This document shows, one piece after another, positions 8,740 to 16,650 of a DNA stretch of 64,000 nucleotides. The DNA is taken from the NCBI GenBank assembly GCA_023421675.1, contig JAEZTC010000016.1:124001-188000 (forward strand), given 5' to 3'. The stretch is from Bacillota bacterium. GTDB taxonomy: Bacteria; Bacillota; Clostridia; Acetivibrionales; JANLFN01. Position 1 is the first letter of the stretch, and the number at the start of each line of letters is the position of its first letter. Under the pieces are notes generated by a model. The model was given only the letters and a program-made list of their open reading frames with translations. It made no database searches and was not told the DNA's origin. Both the position numbers and the translations under genes were made by a program.

Positions 8740-10212
8740 ATGAAGATAAGAATTAAGATTGATACCCCTATAGCAAAGAATAACTCGGAGGGGTTTGAAT
8801 TTGAACTCGATTTAAACAATTTTATTTATCAGATGTTCCCTCCAAATATTATCAGTTACTATAATGCTATTAATAATGCAAAGGGAGATAGTTCAAAGTT
8901 TATTGGGGGAACTATCCCGGATATACCAGGTGTCCTGCCGGTAACAGGCCATGATATTTTTAATTATGTTGCAAAGTTTGGAACTGCTAATTTTCAAATC
9001 CAGGCTGTTATGAAGTTCAATGGACAGCTTAATCCTTATACTCTCCTAAAAGCAGTACGGCTTTCAATAGAAGCGGAACCTGTTCTTGGGAGCAGAATCA
9101 TTGAAAACAATCCTCCTTATTGGAAACTTAGGGATTTGGATAAAACTAAGTTTTGCAGTTTTGAAAAAACGACAGATTCAGAACAGGCTGTTCAATATTT
9201 TTTACAACAAAAACTGGATATGGATAATGATCCAATGCTGCAATTGAAGCTTATAAGTGGTGGTTTTAATGATACATTATGTATTAAAATAAATCATTCA
9301 TGCTGTGATGGGACAGGAACGAAGGAATATCTGAATCTTCTTTCAGAAATATACTCTACACTTGAACGTGGAGAAAACTATATGCCAAAGCCAAAGAACC
9401 GCAGCCGAATAGATCAGGACAGGTTATTCAGTTTTCTCGGTATAAATAACCCGGAGTCTGTCTGGAATGGGCAGCTTGATCTTCCAAAAAACATGTGGCC
9501 TTTCCCATGGCTACAGGGTAAACCGGTAACATACCGTGTTTCTGTCTGTAAACTGTCAAAGGAATACTTTTCCGTCATATCGAAATATGCAAAGGCAAGA
9601 GGTGCTACAATCAATGATATGATTCTTACGGCTGTATACAGGGCTATGTTTGGAATTACCGGCATACAGCCAAATATACCAATGGATATTTCTACAACAG
9701 CTGATTTGCGTCGGTATCTTACAGATCAAAAAACTGAGGGTATAAGGAACTTTTCAGGAGGCGTTGACACCAAACTTGAATCCTTAGGCAATGAACCATT
9801 TGAGGGAACACTGCTTAGAGTAGCATCAATGATGAATGAAATAAAGAAAAACCTGCCTGGACTTCAAAGTGCAGTTGGATTGGAACGTGTAGAAAAAGCC
9901 ATTTTCAGTGAAACACTATCATATTACCTTTCTGCAGCACAAAATACTACTTTTACTGAAAAATGTTCTCCAGTGGTCTCCAATCTGGGGTTTATTAATA
10001 AATCACTTTTAAAGTTTGGTGACACCTATGTAACTGATGCCTATATAGTACCTCCTGCTGTAAGTGCACCAGGTATTCTTCTTTGTATAGGTACTTATAA
10101 CAATGAAATGACAATGGCGATGAGTCATTATGAAGAACAAGTGTATTCAGAGGATATAAAGAGGCTCCTTTATACTGTTAGAAAAGAATTGATTGAAGGT
10201 TGCCTATCGTAA
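8740..10212 (+). CDS. Condensation-domain-type acyltransferase (COG4908-like), copy A
   Basis: Stand-alone protein of about 490 residues related to NRPS condensation domains, PapA and alcohol acetyltransferases. The catalytic HxxxDG motif is present as HSCCDG within LCIKINHSCCDGTG, in the middle of the N-terminal lobe. A conserved lead-in (IQAVMKFNGQLNPYTLLKAV) and C-terminal lobe are intact. Family members move acyl groups from CoA or a carrier protein to an alcohol or amine. No adenylation or carrier domain is fused. I chose ATG 8740 because of the GGAGA site; an ATG 15 codons upstream is in frame. It is paralogous to the gene at 11077. It leads a three-gene operon opposite an ACP/KASIII/SDR operon, which could supply its acyl donor (inference). 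Confidence 0.78.
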   Translation: MKIRIKIDTPIAKNNSEGFEFELDLNNFIYQMFPPNIISYYNAINNAKGDSSKFIGGTIPDIPGVLPVTGHDIFNYVAKFGTANFQIQAVMKFNGQLNPYTLLKAVRLSIEAEPVLGSRIIENNPPYWKLRDLDKTKFCSFEKTTDSEQAVQYFLQQKLDMDNDPMLQLKLISGGFNDTLCIKINHSCCDGTGTKEYLNLLSEIYSTLERGENYMPKPKNRSRIDQDRLFSFLGINNPESVWNGQLDLPKNMWPFPWLQGKPVTYRVSVCKLSKEYFSVISKYAKARGATINDMILTAVYRAMFGITGIQPNIPMDISTTADLRRYLTDQKTEGIRNFSGGVDTKLESLGNEPFEGTLLRVASMMNEIKKNLPGLQSAVGLERVEKAIFSETLSYYLSAAQNTTFTEKCSPVVSNLGFINKSLLKFGDTYVTDAYIVPPAVSAPGILLCIGTYNNEMTMAMSHYEEQVYSEDIKRLLYTVRKELIEGCLS

Positions 10213-10248
10213 CATACAGAATTGCAGGCCATTTTTGGGAGGGGTATG

Positions 10249-11052
10249 ATGGAACCCGGAAAATTGATAGGAAAAGGTATGACAGCAGAAGTTTATTTAT
10301 GTGAGAACAATAAGGTGCTAAAGCTTTTTTTTAAAAAGTTTGGAAGGGACCGTGTAACATATGAGGCTGATATAGGATTTAAAATACACCAGACAGGTGT
10401 GCCATCACCTGCCGTATATGGGGTTGTAGAAGTAAATGATCGCCATGGAATAGTGTTTGAACATATTTATGGAAAAACTATCTTGGAGCAGATTGAACAT
10501 CAATCCTGGCTAATAAGCTATTTTTCAAAGCAGATGGCAGCAACACATTTTGATATCCATAGTTTTACCGAAGGCAACCTTCCCTCACAAAAAAAGCTTT
10601 TAGCTGATGCCATAAACCTATCCTCTGATATAAATGTTACTAATAAGAATAGAATTTTGTCCTACCTCCAAAGCTTGCCAGAAGGAAACAGTGTTTGCCA
10701 TGGAGATTTGCATTTTGATAACATTATTGTTTCAGATGGCAGGCTTATTCCGATAGATTGGAAAAATGCCTGTAAAGGAAATCCAATGGGTGATGTTGCA
10801 AGGACATGTATGACAATACGCTCCCCCACTTTGCCTTTTGGAAGGCTTGAATTATATGTTATGCCATATTTATATGGTAAATTCTTTACGTATAAGGAGT
10901 ATCTAAGCGAGTATATGAGTTTAGCCAAAGTGAATTTTGAAAGTATTGATGAATGGACACTTCCTGTAGCAGCAGCACGACTCAGCGAAAAAATACCTGG
11001 TGAAAAGGAATGGCTTATGGACATTGTTCAAGATTATTTAGATAAGTTGTAA
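10249..11052 (+). CDS. APH-fold phosphotransferase, TIGR02172-like
   Basis: Kinase-like protein of about 267 residues with the aminoglycoside phosphotransferase fold. It shows a glycine-rich start (GKLIGKGMTAEVYLC), the catalytic loop VCHGDLHFDNIIV and the metal-binding Asp in LIPIDWKN. The pattern resembles the family once described as paralogous in Fibrobacter (TIGR02172). The substrate is unknown; a small hydroxylated or aminated molecule is plausible. GGGAGG lies six bases before ATG 10249 (ATG 10246 is also possible). Its position between two paralogous acyltransferases suggests it phosphorylates the same product or an intermediate. Confidence 0.78.
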   Translation: MEPGKLIGKGMTAEVYLCENNKVLKLFFKKFGRDRVTYEADIGFKIHQTGVPSPAVYGVVEVNDRHGIVFEHIYGKTILEQIEHQSWLISYFSKQMAATHFDIHSFTEGNLPSQKKLLADAINLSSDINVTNKNRILSYLQSLPEGNSVCHGDLHFDNIIVSDGRLIPIDWKNACKGNPMGDVARTCMTIRSPTLPFGRLELYVMPYLYGKFFTYKEYLSEYMSLAKVNFESIDEWTLPVAAARLSEKIPGEKEWLMDIVQDYLDKL

Positions 11053-11076
11053 AACAGCTTTTTAAAGGAGGTCACG

Positions 11077-12615
11077 ATGGATTTTATTTATAGGTTTGGA
11101 GACAAAAAAATTAGAATTGCTTCCGATGAAAAGGCAGAATATATAGATAACACGGTTAACCCTGAAAAACCTGATTCTTTTGAGATAAATCTTGATTCGT
11201 TATATATGGCTTATCAGATGTTTCCATCCAATATAAAAAGTTATATTGATGCTTTTGGTTCATTGTTTTTCAGGGAACCGCAAATCCAGATGTATGATGA
11301 TATTACAAATATACCCAATGCAATACCTGCAACAGGTAATGACATATATAATTACATGGCTCGATATGGAATGGCAAATTATCAAATTCAGGCAGTTTTA
11401 AAGTTTAACAGTAGACTAGACCCTATTAAACTCATGAAAGCTGTTAGTATTGCCAATAATATAGAGCCTGTTTTTGGATGCCGGTTTATTGAAAATCAAC
11501 CGCCGTATTGGTTGCCTTTAAGTGATACAGAAAAAAGAGGGATTTATTCTTTTGAAGAAACAAATAATACTGATGAAGCTGTCAGAAAATTTCTGGAAAG
11601 CCCATTAGATATGGATAAGGATCCTATGGTAAAAGTAAAGCTTATAAGTTCGGGCGCATTTGATACCTTGTGCTTGAAAATCAATCATACTTGTACTGAC
11701 GGTTCAGGTGTAAAGGAATATATTCATTTGCTATCAGATATATATTGTTCAATTGATCAGAATCGTGAATGTGTTCACAGACCGAGAATAAGGAGCAGGG
11801 CAGATCAGGATAAACTGCTTAATAATCTTGGAATTACTGATCTTGAAGCAGCTCGTGATCCTAAGTCACAGGTTCCGAAAACGGTTTGGCCTTTCTGTTG
11901 GAAGGTAGGTATTCCAGGTGATATATCTGTATCTGTTTGTAAGATTCCCCGAGGATATTTGGGAGTTTTATCTGATTATGCAAAAGCAAGGGGAGCTACG
12001 ATGAACGATATGATTTTGACCGGATATTACAGGGCGATGTTTGAACTTTCCAAGCCACCGTATGGAATTCCGATGGATATTTCAATGACTGTAGACCTCC
12101 GGCGCTATCTTCCAAATCAAAAAACAGAAGCTATAAGGAATTTCTCGGGAGGATTTTTAACTAGACTTCCCAGAATAATGAATGAACCTTTTGGAGATAC
12201 ATTATCCAGAGTAGTTAATGTAATGAAACAGGTAAAAAGTGGGACACCCGGGCTACAAAGCGCTCTTGGCCTGGAACATATTGAAAAGGGCGACTTTTAT
12301 GGAACACTTTCCTTTTATGAGAATATAAGTAAGGTCTTTAAGTTGTGTTCAGGTTTTTTTGGATTCTGCAATCCGATTTTATCCAACATGGGCTTTATAG
12401 ATAAATCCCTACTTAGATTTGGTGAATCCTATGTGACTGATGCATATATTATTCCTCCTGCATTATGCGCTCCGGGAATTTTGCTTTGCGTAGGTTCCTA
12501 TAATAATGAAATAACTTTGACTATCAGTTATTATAAGGAGCACGGGAATTCCAATCAGATACAAAAGCTTCTTGATTTGATCAGAAGTGAAATGATTGAT
12601 GGATGCAGGTCATAG
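11077..12615 (+). CDS. Condensation-domain-type acyltransferase (COG4908-like), copy B
   Basis: Paralogue of the gene at 8740, 512 residues, with a strong AAAGGAGGTCACG start site. It keeps HxxxDG as HTCTDG in LCLKINHTCTDGSG. Long stretches match copy A, including DMILT near the middle, PMDIS.T.DLRRYL and the C-terminal SFGE/FGDTYVTDAYI..PA segment. The N-terminus carries about 20 extra residues before the shared YQMFP segment. Both copies keep the catalytic His and Asp, so both are likely active, perhaps adding two acyl groups or acting as a pair. A strong terminator follows. Confidence 0.78.
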   Translation: MDFIYRFGDKKIRIASDEKAEYIDNTVNPEKPDSFEINLDSLYMAYQMFPSNIKSYIDAFGSLFFREPQIQMYDDITNIPNAIPATGNDIYNYMARYGMANYQIQAVLKFNSRLDPIKLMKAVSIANNIEPVFGCRFIENQPPYWLPLSDTEKRGIYSFEETNNTDEAVRKFLESPLDMDKDPMVKVKLISSGAFDTLCLKINHTCTDGSGVKEYIHLLSDIYCSIDQNRECVHRPRIRSRADQDKLLNNLGITDLEAARDPKSQVPKTVWPFCWKVGIPGDISVSVCKIPRGYLGVLSDYAKARGATMNDMILTGYYRAMFELSKPPYGIPMDISMTVDLRRYLPNQKTEAIRNFSGGFLTRLPRIMNEPFGDTLSRVVNVMKQVKSGTPGLQSALGLEHIEKGDFYGTLSFYENISKVFKLCSGFFGFCNPILSNMGFIDKSLLRFGESYVTDAYIIPPALCAPGILLCVGSYNNEITLTISYYKEHGNSNQIQKLLDLIRSEMIDGCRS

Positions 12616-12662
12616 AAGCTTATGAAAAGTATTAAATCAATAAAACTTAAATATAAAACATG

Positions 12663-12692
12663 AAAGAGGGTACCTTAAAACGTGCCCTCTTT
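12663..12692. terminator. Terminator between convergent biosynthetic operons
   Basis: Arms AAAGAGGGTAC and GTGCCCTCTTT surround an eight-base loop, with A/T flanks on both sides, so it may serve both strands. Confidence 0.8.
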
Positions 12693-12744
12693 ATATACCG
12701 CTCTAATAAATGAGAAGATTGACCCTTTGTTGTTCTCACTTTTG

Positions 12745-13506
12745 TTAATGAGCTAAATAACCTCCATCTACAGTCAATGATGTTCCAGTTATAAACTTTG
12801 ATGCGTCACTTAGTAAAAAAGCAGAAGCATGAGCAACATCATCAGGATGCCCCAACCCCATGAATTGTCTTTCTTTAAGTTCGTTTTCAAAGTTGTTGTT
12901 ATTAACAATTTCCTTAAGGTCGCTGTATATGGGGGTTTTTATCATACTAGGTGCAACTGTGTTTATTCTTATTTTTTTGGGTGCGAGATCCAGAGCCATA
13001 GCTCTGACAGCACTTTCCAGAGCTCCTTTACTTGCACAGTAGGCGGTAAGCCCTCTTGCTCCAACCTTGCTTGAAATCGAGGATATGGCAACAATACTGC
13101 TGCCGATTTCATAGTGTTTTCTTTTTGAAAAGTGTTTTACAAGTTCTATAAATGAATAAAAGTTTATGGACATAATATTGTTTAATTCACTAAGCTTCAA
13201 ATATTGAAGAGGGGTTGTTACGGAAATTCCGGCTGAATGGACTAAACCATTCAGCCGAAGGTCATTACTGCATATTTTAGTCATAAGACTGCCGATTTGG
13301 TCAAGATTATTTAAATCCACCAGGTAATAGGAATGATTTCCGGCTTCCAGTTCGTCATAGGTTTCCTTTAACCGGTTTTCATCCCTGGCGATCATAATTA
13401 CATTTGCGCCAAGTTTGCTTAGAAATATTGCTATACCTTTTCCGATACCTGACGATGCACCGGTAACCATTATATTTTTCCCGCTTAGGTCCATTGGATT
13501 GAGCAA
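12745..13506 (-). CDS. SDR-family oxidoreductase (FabG-like)
   Basis: Short-chain dehydrogenase/reductase of 253 residues. Cofactor motif TGASSGIGKGIA near residue 16, the catalytic Ser in AISSISS, and Tyr/Lys in YCASKGALE are all present; the NNAG motif is altered to HSAG. The length and the C-terminal TGTSLTVDGGYLAH are FabG-like. The expected reaction is NADPH reduction of a beta-keto group, consistent with the KASIII gene just upstream (6 bp gap). The TTG start at 13506 is supported by AGGGGTG seven bases before it; the next ATG lacks such a site. Last gene of the ACP-KASIII-SDR operon. Confidence 0.88.
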   Translation of the reverse strand: MLNPMDLSGKNIMVTGASSGIGKGIAIFLSKLGANVIMIARDENRLKETYDELEAGNHSYYLVDLNNLDQIGSLMTKICSNDLRLNGLVHSAGISVTTPLQYLKLSELNNIMSINFYSFIELVKHFSKRKHYEIGSSIVAISSISSKVGARGLTAYCASKGALESAVRAMALDLAPKKIRINTVAPSMIKTPIYSDLKEIVNNNNFENELKERQFMGLGHPDDVAHASAFLLSDASKFITGTSLTVDGGYLAH

Positions 13507-13512
13507 CTTTTA

Positions 13513-14556
13513 TCACCCCTTAAAGTATTCATTTGTATTGATCATAGGAAGACATATGGAACGGTCAATATCAAGATACATACCGCCCCAGGAAAAACCT
13601 ACTCCAAAACCGCATAATAACAATCTTATCCGCTCGTTAGATTCTTCATTACCCAATGCGTCAACAATAGTAACGGGTATTGATTCTCCGCTTGTATTTC
13701 CATACCGGTCTATTGATACAGCCACTTTTTCAATAGGGATCTTAAGCTTTTTGGCCAGATGCTTTAAAATAAAGAGATTGGCCTGATGGAATACAACCAT
13801 ATCAATTTCTTTCTCAGTAAGGTTATTGCTTGCAAAAAATTCCTTTAATGAACGTGAAACATCTGTAATACTGAAATTAAAAACTTCGGAACCATTCATT
13901 TTCAATTCATATTCTGATGGATTCTGGTCTGTTTTACAACGCGCTCTTGCATGGCCTGCAGGAACAATTATATTTTTATAACCACTGCCATTAGTTTTCA
14001 AGAAATATTTAATACTCTTTCCTTCAGACCATTCAAGTGCCGTAGCTGTACCTCCATCTCCAAAAATCATGGCGGTTCCGCTGTCATTTTGGTTTATTCC
14101 ATAATTACTTGTATCACCAATAAGCATAAGCACTCTTTTGATGCTTCGAGAGGAAATCATTGTACCAGCAAGCCATAAGCCGTAAATGTAACCGGAACAC
14201 CCAAGATTTATATCAAAAGCAGTACAGTCCTCACTTAGGCCCAATCTATGCTGCAATATGCATGCCGTAGGTGGAACTGCATAATCGGGTGTCTGGGATA
14301 TAAATATCAAAGAACCGATTGACGAGGGATCCCAGGCTAATTTCTCCAAAAGCTTTTTAGCTGCTGAATAGCATAAATCCGAAGCACATTGCTCATCGAA
14401 TGCTACATGTCTTTCCTTTATACCTGTCATATTTACAAACTTCTGAACATTTTCCTCTCCAAAGGTTTCATAATATTCCTTATAATTTTTTATATTGTCG
14501 GGCACCGCTGCTGCAACACCTTTGATTTCAACATTGTTCAATATACCGGTTGCCAA
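13513..14556 (-). CDS. Beta-ketoacyl-ACP synthase III (KASIII) family enzyme
   Basis: Condensing enzyme of about 347 residues. The catalytic triad is complete: Cys in FDINLGCSGYIYG, His in MVVFHQANLF, and Asn in DRYGNTSGESIP. KASIII enzymes join an acyl-CoA starter to malonyl-ACP, or transfer acyl groups in natural product routes. The LGCSGY active-site context differs from housekeeping FabH (usually ACAGF). I prefer the TTG start at 14556, preceded by GAGGTGG at six bases; an ATG at 14592 overlapping the ACP gene is the alternative. It follows the ACP gene directly, which should encode its partner. Confidence 0.86.
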   Translation of the reverse strand: MATGILNNVEIKGVAAAVPDNIKNYKEYYETFGEENVQKFVNMTGIKERHVAFDEQCASDLCYSAAKKLLEKLAWDPSSIGSLIFISQTPDYAVPPTACILQHRLGLSEDCTAFDINLGCSGYIYGLWLAGTMISSRSIKRVLMLIGDTSNYGINQNDSGTAMIFGDGGTATALEWSEGKSIKYFLKTNGSGYKNIIVPAGHARARCKTDQNPSEYELKMNGSEVFNFSITDVSRSLKEFFASNNLTEKEIDMVVFHQANLFILKHLAKKLKIPIEKVAVSIDRYGNTSGESIPVTIVDALGNEESNERIRLLLCGFGVGFSWGGMYLDIDRSICLPMINTNEYFKG

Positions 14557-14566
14557 AAAATCCACC

Positions 14567-14785
14567 TCATTCCATTTGATCCATAATGTCATTTATTGTT
14601 TTAAAATGTTTTACTTCACTTGCTGAGACAATTTTGTCAAATACTTCATCATACATTGCCATTACAGATATTACTGCCATTGAATCCCACTGATCTATAT
14701 CTCTGAGCTCCATATCAGGGTTGAGTGTATCAGTGTCAACATCCAGTAATTCTTCCAAACGGTTCAACTTTTCTTTATCATTCAT
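14567..14785 (-). CDS. Acyl carrier protein-like
   Basis: Small acidic carrier protein of 72 residues. The phosphopantetheine attachment Ser lies in the motif QWDSMAVIS, a variant of the usual DSL. The predicted four-helix layout and ending (HFKTINDIMDQME) fit the family. Its divergence from housekeeping AcpP suggests a dedicated carrier for the KASIII and SDR encoded downstream, and perhaps the donor for the two condensation-type acyltransferases. ATG 14785 is preceded by AAGGAG; an ATG six codons upstream overlaps that ribosome site and is unlikely. Confidence 0.85.
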   Translation of the reverse strand: MNDKEKLNRLEELLDVDTDTLNPDMELRDIDQWDSMAVISVMAMYDEVFDKIVSASEVKHFKTINDIMDQME

Positions 14786-14828
14786 ACCGATGCTCCTTTT
14801 CATATATAAGTAATATAGTTAAAGAAAT

Positions 14829-14842
14829 TTATGTTTACATAA
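14829..14842. promoter_or_regulatory. Recurrent palindrome element, copy 2
   Basis: TTATGTTTACATAA, 43 bp before the ACP start on the minus strand; near-perfect palindrome with one mismatch. Farther upstream on the same strand lies a TTGACA (complement of 14894-14899) followed by a GTTC...GAAC dyad, a possible minus-35 and operator. Confidence 0.45.
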
Positions 14843-14914
14843 CAAAATATGCAGTTTTAATATAATATGTGAAATGTTCTATGACATGGAACTTGTCAAA
14901 ATTTTCTTTGAATT

Positions 14915-14959
14915 GAAAAAAACCTATAATCCGGAATTCTTTTTTGCCGGGTTATAGGC
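14915..14959 (-). terminator. Terminator after HxlR regulator gene
   Basis: On the minus strand CCTATAACCCGG pairs with CCGGATTATAGG (one wobble), followed by a run of T residues. Confidence 0.75.
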
Positions 14960-14984
14960 TCATTAATGTTTAAATTTTTTTACC

Positions 14985-15338
14985 TTATGAATTTATTTTT
15001 TTAAAAGTAATCTTCTCTCTACTGTTCACATAGTTGTTTCCCCAGGTGTACATTTCTTCAAGTATTGGCCACAAGCTCTTTCCGAATTCAGAAAGAGAAT
15101 ATTCAACCTTAGGAGGTACCTGAGTATATATTGTTCTAACAATCAATCCGTCGTTTTCAAGATCTCTGAGCTGTTGGGTCATCATTTTTTGAGTTGCTTT
15201 TGGGACAAGTCTTCTTAATTCACTGAATCGTAATGTACTATGAGCCAAATGCCACAGTATTACAGATTTCCATTTTCCTCCTATTAAATCTACAGTAACT
15301 TCTACAGGGCATTTAAACCCATTGCAACACTCACTCAT
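14985..15338 (-). CDS. HxlR-family transcriptional regulator
   Basis: Winged-helix regulator of about 117 residues with the family signature CPVEVTVDLIGGKWKSVILWHL near the N-terminus and the recognition segment FSELRRLVPKATQKMMTQQLRDLE. Two Cys just after the start (SECCNGFKC) may sense redox state or electrophiles, as in several HxlR/YodB proteins (inference). Start ATG 15338 follows CAGGAGG; an upstream in-frame ATG adds 11 residues. It is divergent from the DUF1858 and nitroreductase genes, the usual arrangement for an HxlR repressor and its target. Confidence 0.9.
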   Translation of the reverse strand: MSECCNGFKCPVEVTVDLIGGKWKSVILWHLAHSTLRFSELRRLVPKATQKMMTQQLRDLENDGLIVRTIYTQVPPKVEYSLSEFGKSLWPILEEMYTWGNNYVNSREKITFKKINS

Positions 15339-15385
15339 TTTTATATCCTCCTGAAAAAAGTTGGTATCCATTTGGGTACTACGAT

Positions 15386-15395
15386 ACTTTAAAGT
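15386..15395. promoter_or_regulatory. Possible HxlR operator
   Basis: The perfect palindrome ACTTTAAAGT lies in the divergent gap, with further TACTT/AAGTA half-sites around it (15377-15415). HxlR-type repressors usually bind such dyads; binding here is inferred. Confidence 0.4.
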
Positions 15396-15496
15396 GTGTA
15401 CTTGTTAAAAAGTATTTTATCCAATAGTATTATATCATAACAAAAATGAGCAAACCACTTAAGGTTGTTAAAATATCCAGGAAAGGTTGTGAGTTA

Positions 15497-15685
15497 ATGA
15501 TTACGAAAGAAATGACAATAACAGAGGTTGTTGAAAGATATCCAAAGTCTGTTGAAGTTTTTTTAACGCACGGTATGCACTGCTTTGGTTGTATAGCCGC
15601 ACGTTTTGAGAATATCGAGCAGGGAGCAATTGCTCATGGCATTGACGTCAATAATTTAATAGAAGACTTGAATAAAAATATATGA
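15497..15685 (+). CDS. DUF1858 domain protein
   Basis: Small protein of about 62 residues matching the DUF1858 pattern: MTITEVVERYPKSVEVFLTHG followed by the CxxC segment MHCFGCIAA. Such proteins often sit beside hybrid-cluster or redox proteins. The CxxC could bind an Fe-S cluster or act in thiol chemistry. It lies 22 bp before the nitroreductase gene, under likely control of the divergent HxlR regulator. Start ATG 15497 was chosen because residues before it do not fit the family. Confidence 0.82.
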   Translation: MITKEMTITEVVERYPKSVEVFLTHGMHCFGCIAARFENIEQGAIAHGIDVNNLIEDLNKNI

Positions 15686-15707
15686 TATGAAAGAAAGGTT
15701 GATGATA

Positions 15708-16226
15708 ATGGAATTGTTGGAAATCGCAAAGAAAAGATATTCTGTACGCAGTTATCAAGCTAGAAAGGTTGAAGAGGACAAACTTCTGAAAATACTGGAA
15801 GCAGGAAGAGTTGCACCGACTGCAGCCAACCTTCAGCCTCAAAGATTAATAGTAGTTCAAAAGGAGGAGGGTTTATCTAAAATTACAAAGGCTGCTAATA
15901 TTTTTGGAGCCCCTTTAGCTATTATTGTTTGCGTAGACAAGGGGATTGCATGGAAAAGGCCACTTGACGGTAAAATAACATCCGACATTGATGCGAGTAT
16001 CGTCACTGATCATATGATGCTTGAAGCTACGGATTTGGGATTGGGAAGTTTATGGGTTTGTTACTTTAAACCCGATGTAATAAGAACGGAATTTAATTTG
16101 CCTGATAATCTTGAGCCTGTTAATATACTTGCTTTAGGATACTCAAATGATAAACCATTACCTGCAGACAGGCATAATAAAACACGTCTTCCAATTGAAA
16201 ATACTGTTTTTTATGAGAAGTTATAA
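15708..16226 (+). CDS. Nitroreductase family protein
   Basis: FMN-dependent nitroreductase-like protein of about 172 residues. It starts with the typical KKRYSVRSYQ, which contacts FMN phosphate, then ILEAGRVAPTAANLQPQ and the later LEATDLGLGSLWVCYF. The length is that of the short NADH-dependent branch. Probable role is reduction of quinones or nitro compounds, fitting HxlR control. ATG 15708 has AAAGG eight bases before it. Directly downstream is a decayed pdxT. Confidence 0.88.
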   Translation: MELLEIAKKRYSVRSYQARKVEEDKLLKILEAGRVAPTAANLQPQRLIVVQKEEGLSKITKAANIFGAPLAIIVCVDKGIAWKRPLDGKITSDIDASIVTDHMMLEATDLGLGSLWVCYFKPDVIRTEFNLPDNLEPVNILALGYSNDKPLPADRHNKTRLPIENTVFYEKL

Positions 16227-16230
16227 TTAA

Positions 16231-16586
16231 AAAGTTGCCCGTGTGGGGCACATGTGCAGGTATGATTCTGCTGGCAGAAAAAAACTGATGATGACTATAC
16301 GCATCTTGGGGTTATGAATATTGAAGTCAGAAGAAATGCTTATGGATCCCAGCCTGATAACTTTACAGCACACATAAGGGTTCCTCAAGTGTCGCCTGAT
16401 GAGTTTCCGGTAGTCTTCGTACGGGCTCCTGGGGTTGAAAAATATGGATAAAATATACAGGTGCTCGCATCCATTAATGGCAGGGTGATAGCTGTAAAAC
16501 AGGATAATATACTTGCAACCTCATCTCATTCTGAGATGACTCAAGATTTGTCATTTCACAGGTATTTTGCAAACAAGGTGAAGTAA
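16231..16586 (+). pseudogene. pdxT: Remnant of pdxT (glutaminase subunit of PLP synthase)
   Basis: Decayed gene. The first frame reads LPVWGTCAGMILLAEK, the PdxT nucleophile motif with Cys. A frameshift near 16280 moves to HLGVMNIEVRRNAYGSQ, then FVRAPGVEKYG, an in-frame TAA at about 16447, VLASINGRVIAVKQDN, and ILATSSHSEMT with the His/Glu pair, ending FHRYF and TAA. The N-terminal 70 or so residues are missing; the fragment begins right after the nitroreductase stop. No pdxS is visible nearby. The similarity to PdxT is strong by motif order; loss of function is clear from the lesions. Confidence 0.85.
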
Positions 16587-16595
16587 CTTGTAAAC

Positions 16596-16646
16596 AAATC
16601 AGGGCGCGTTGGCATTTTTTTGATGATACCAACTGCGCCCTGATTT
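16596..16646. terminator. Strong bidirectional terminator
   Basis: AAATCAGGGCGCGTTGG pairs with CCAACTGCGCCCTGATTT (one bulge) between convergent pseudogenes. Confidence 0.85.
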
Positions 16647-16650
16647 ATAT

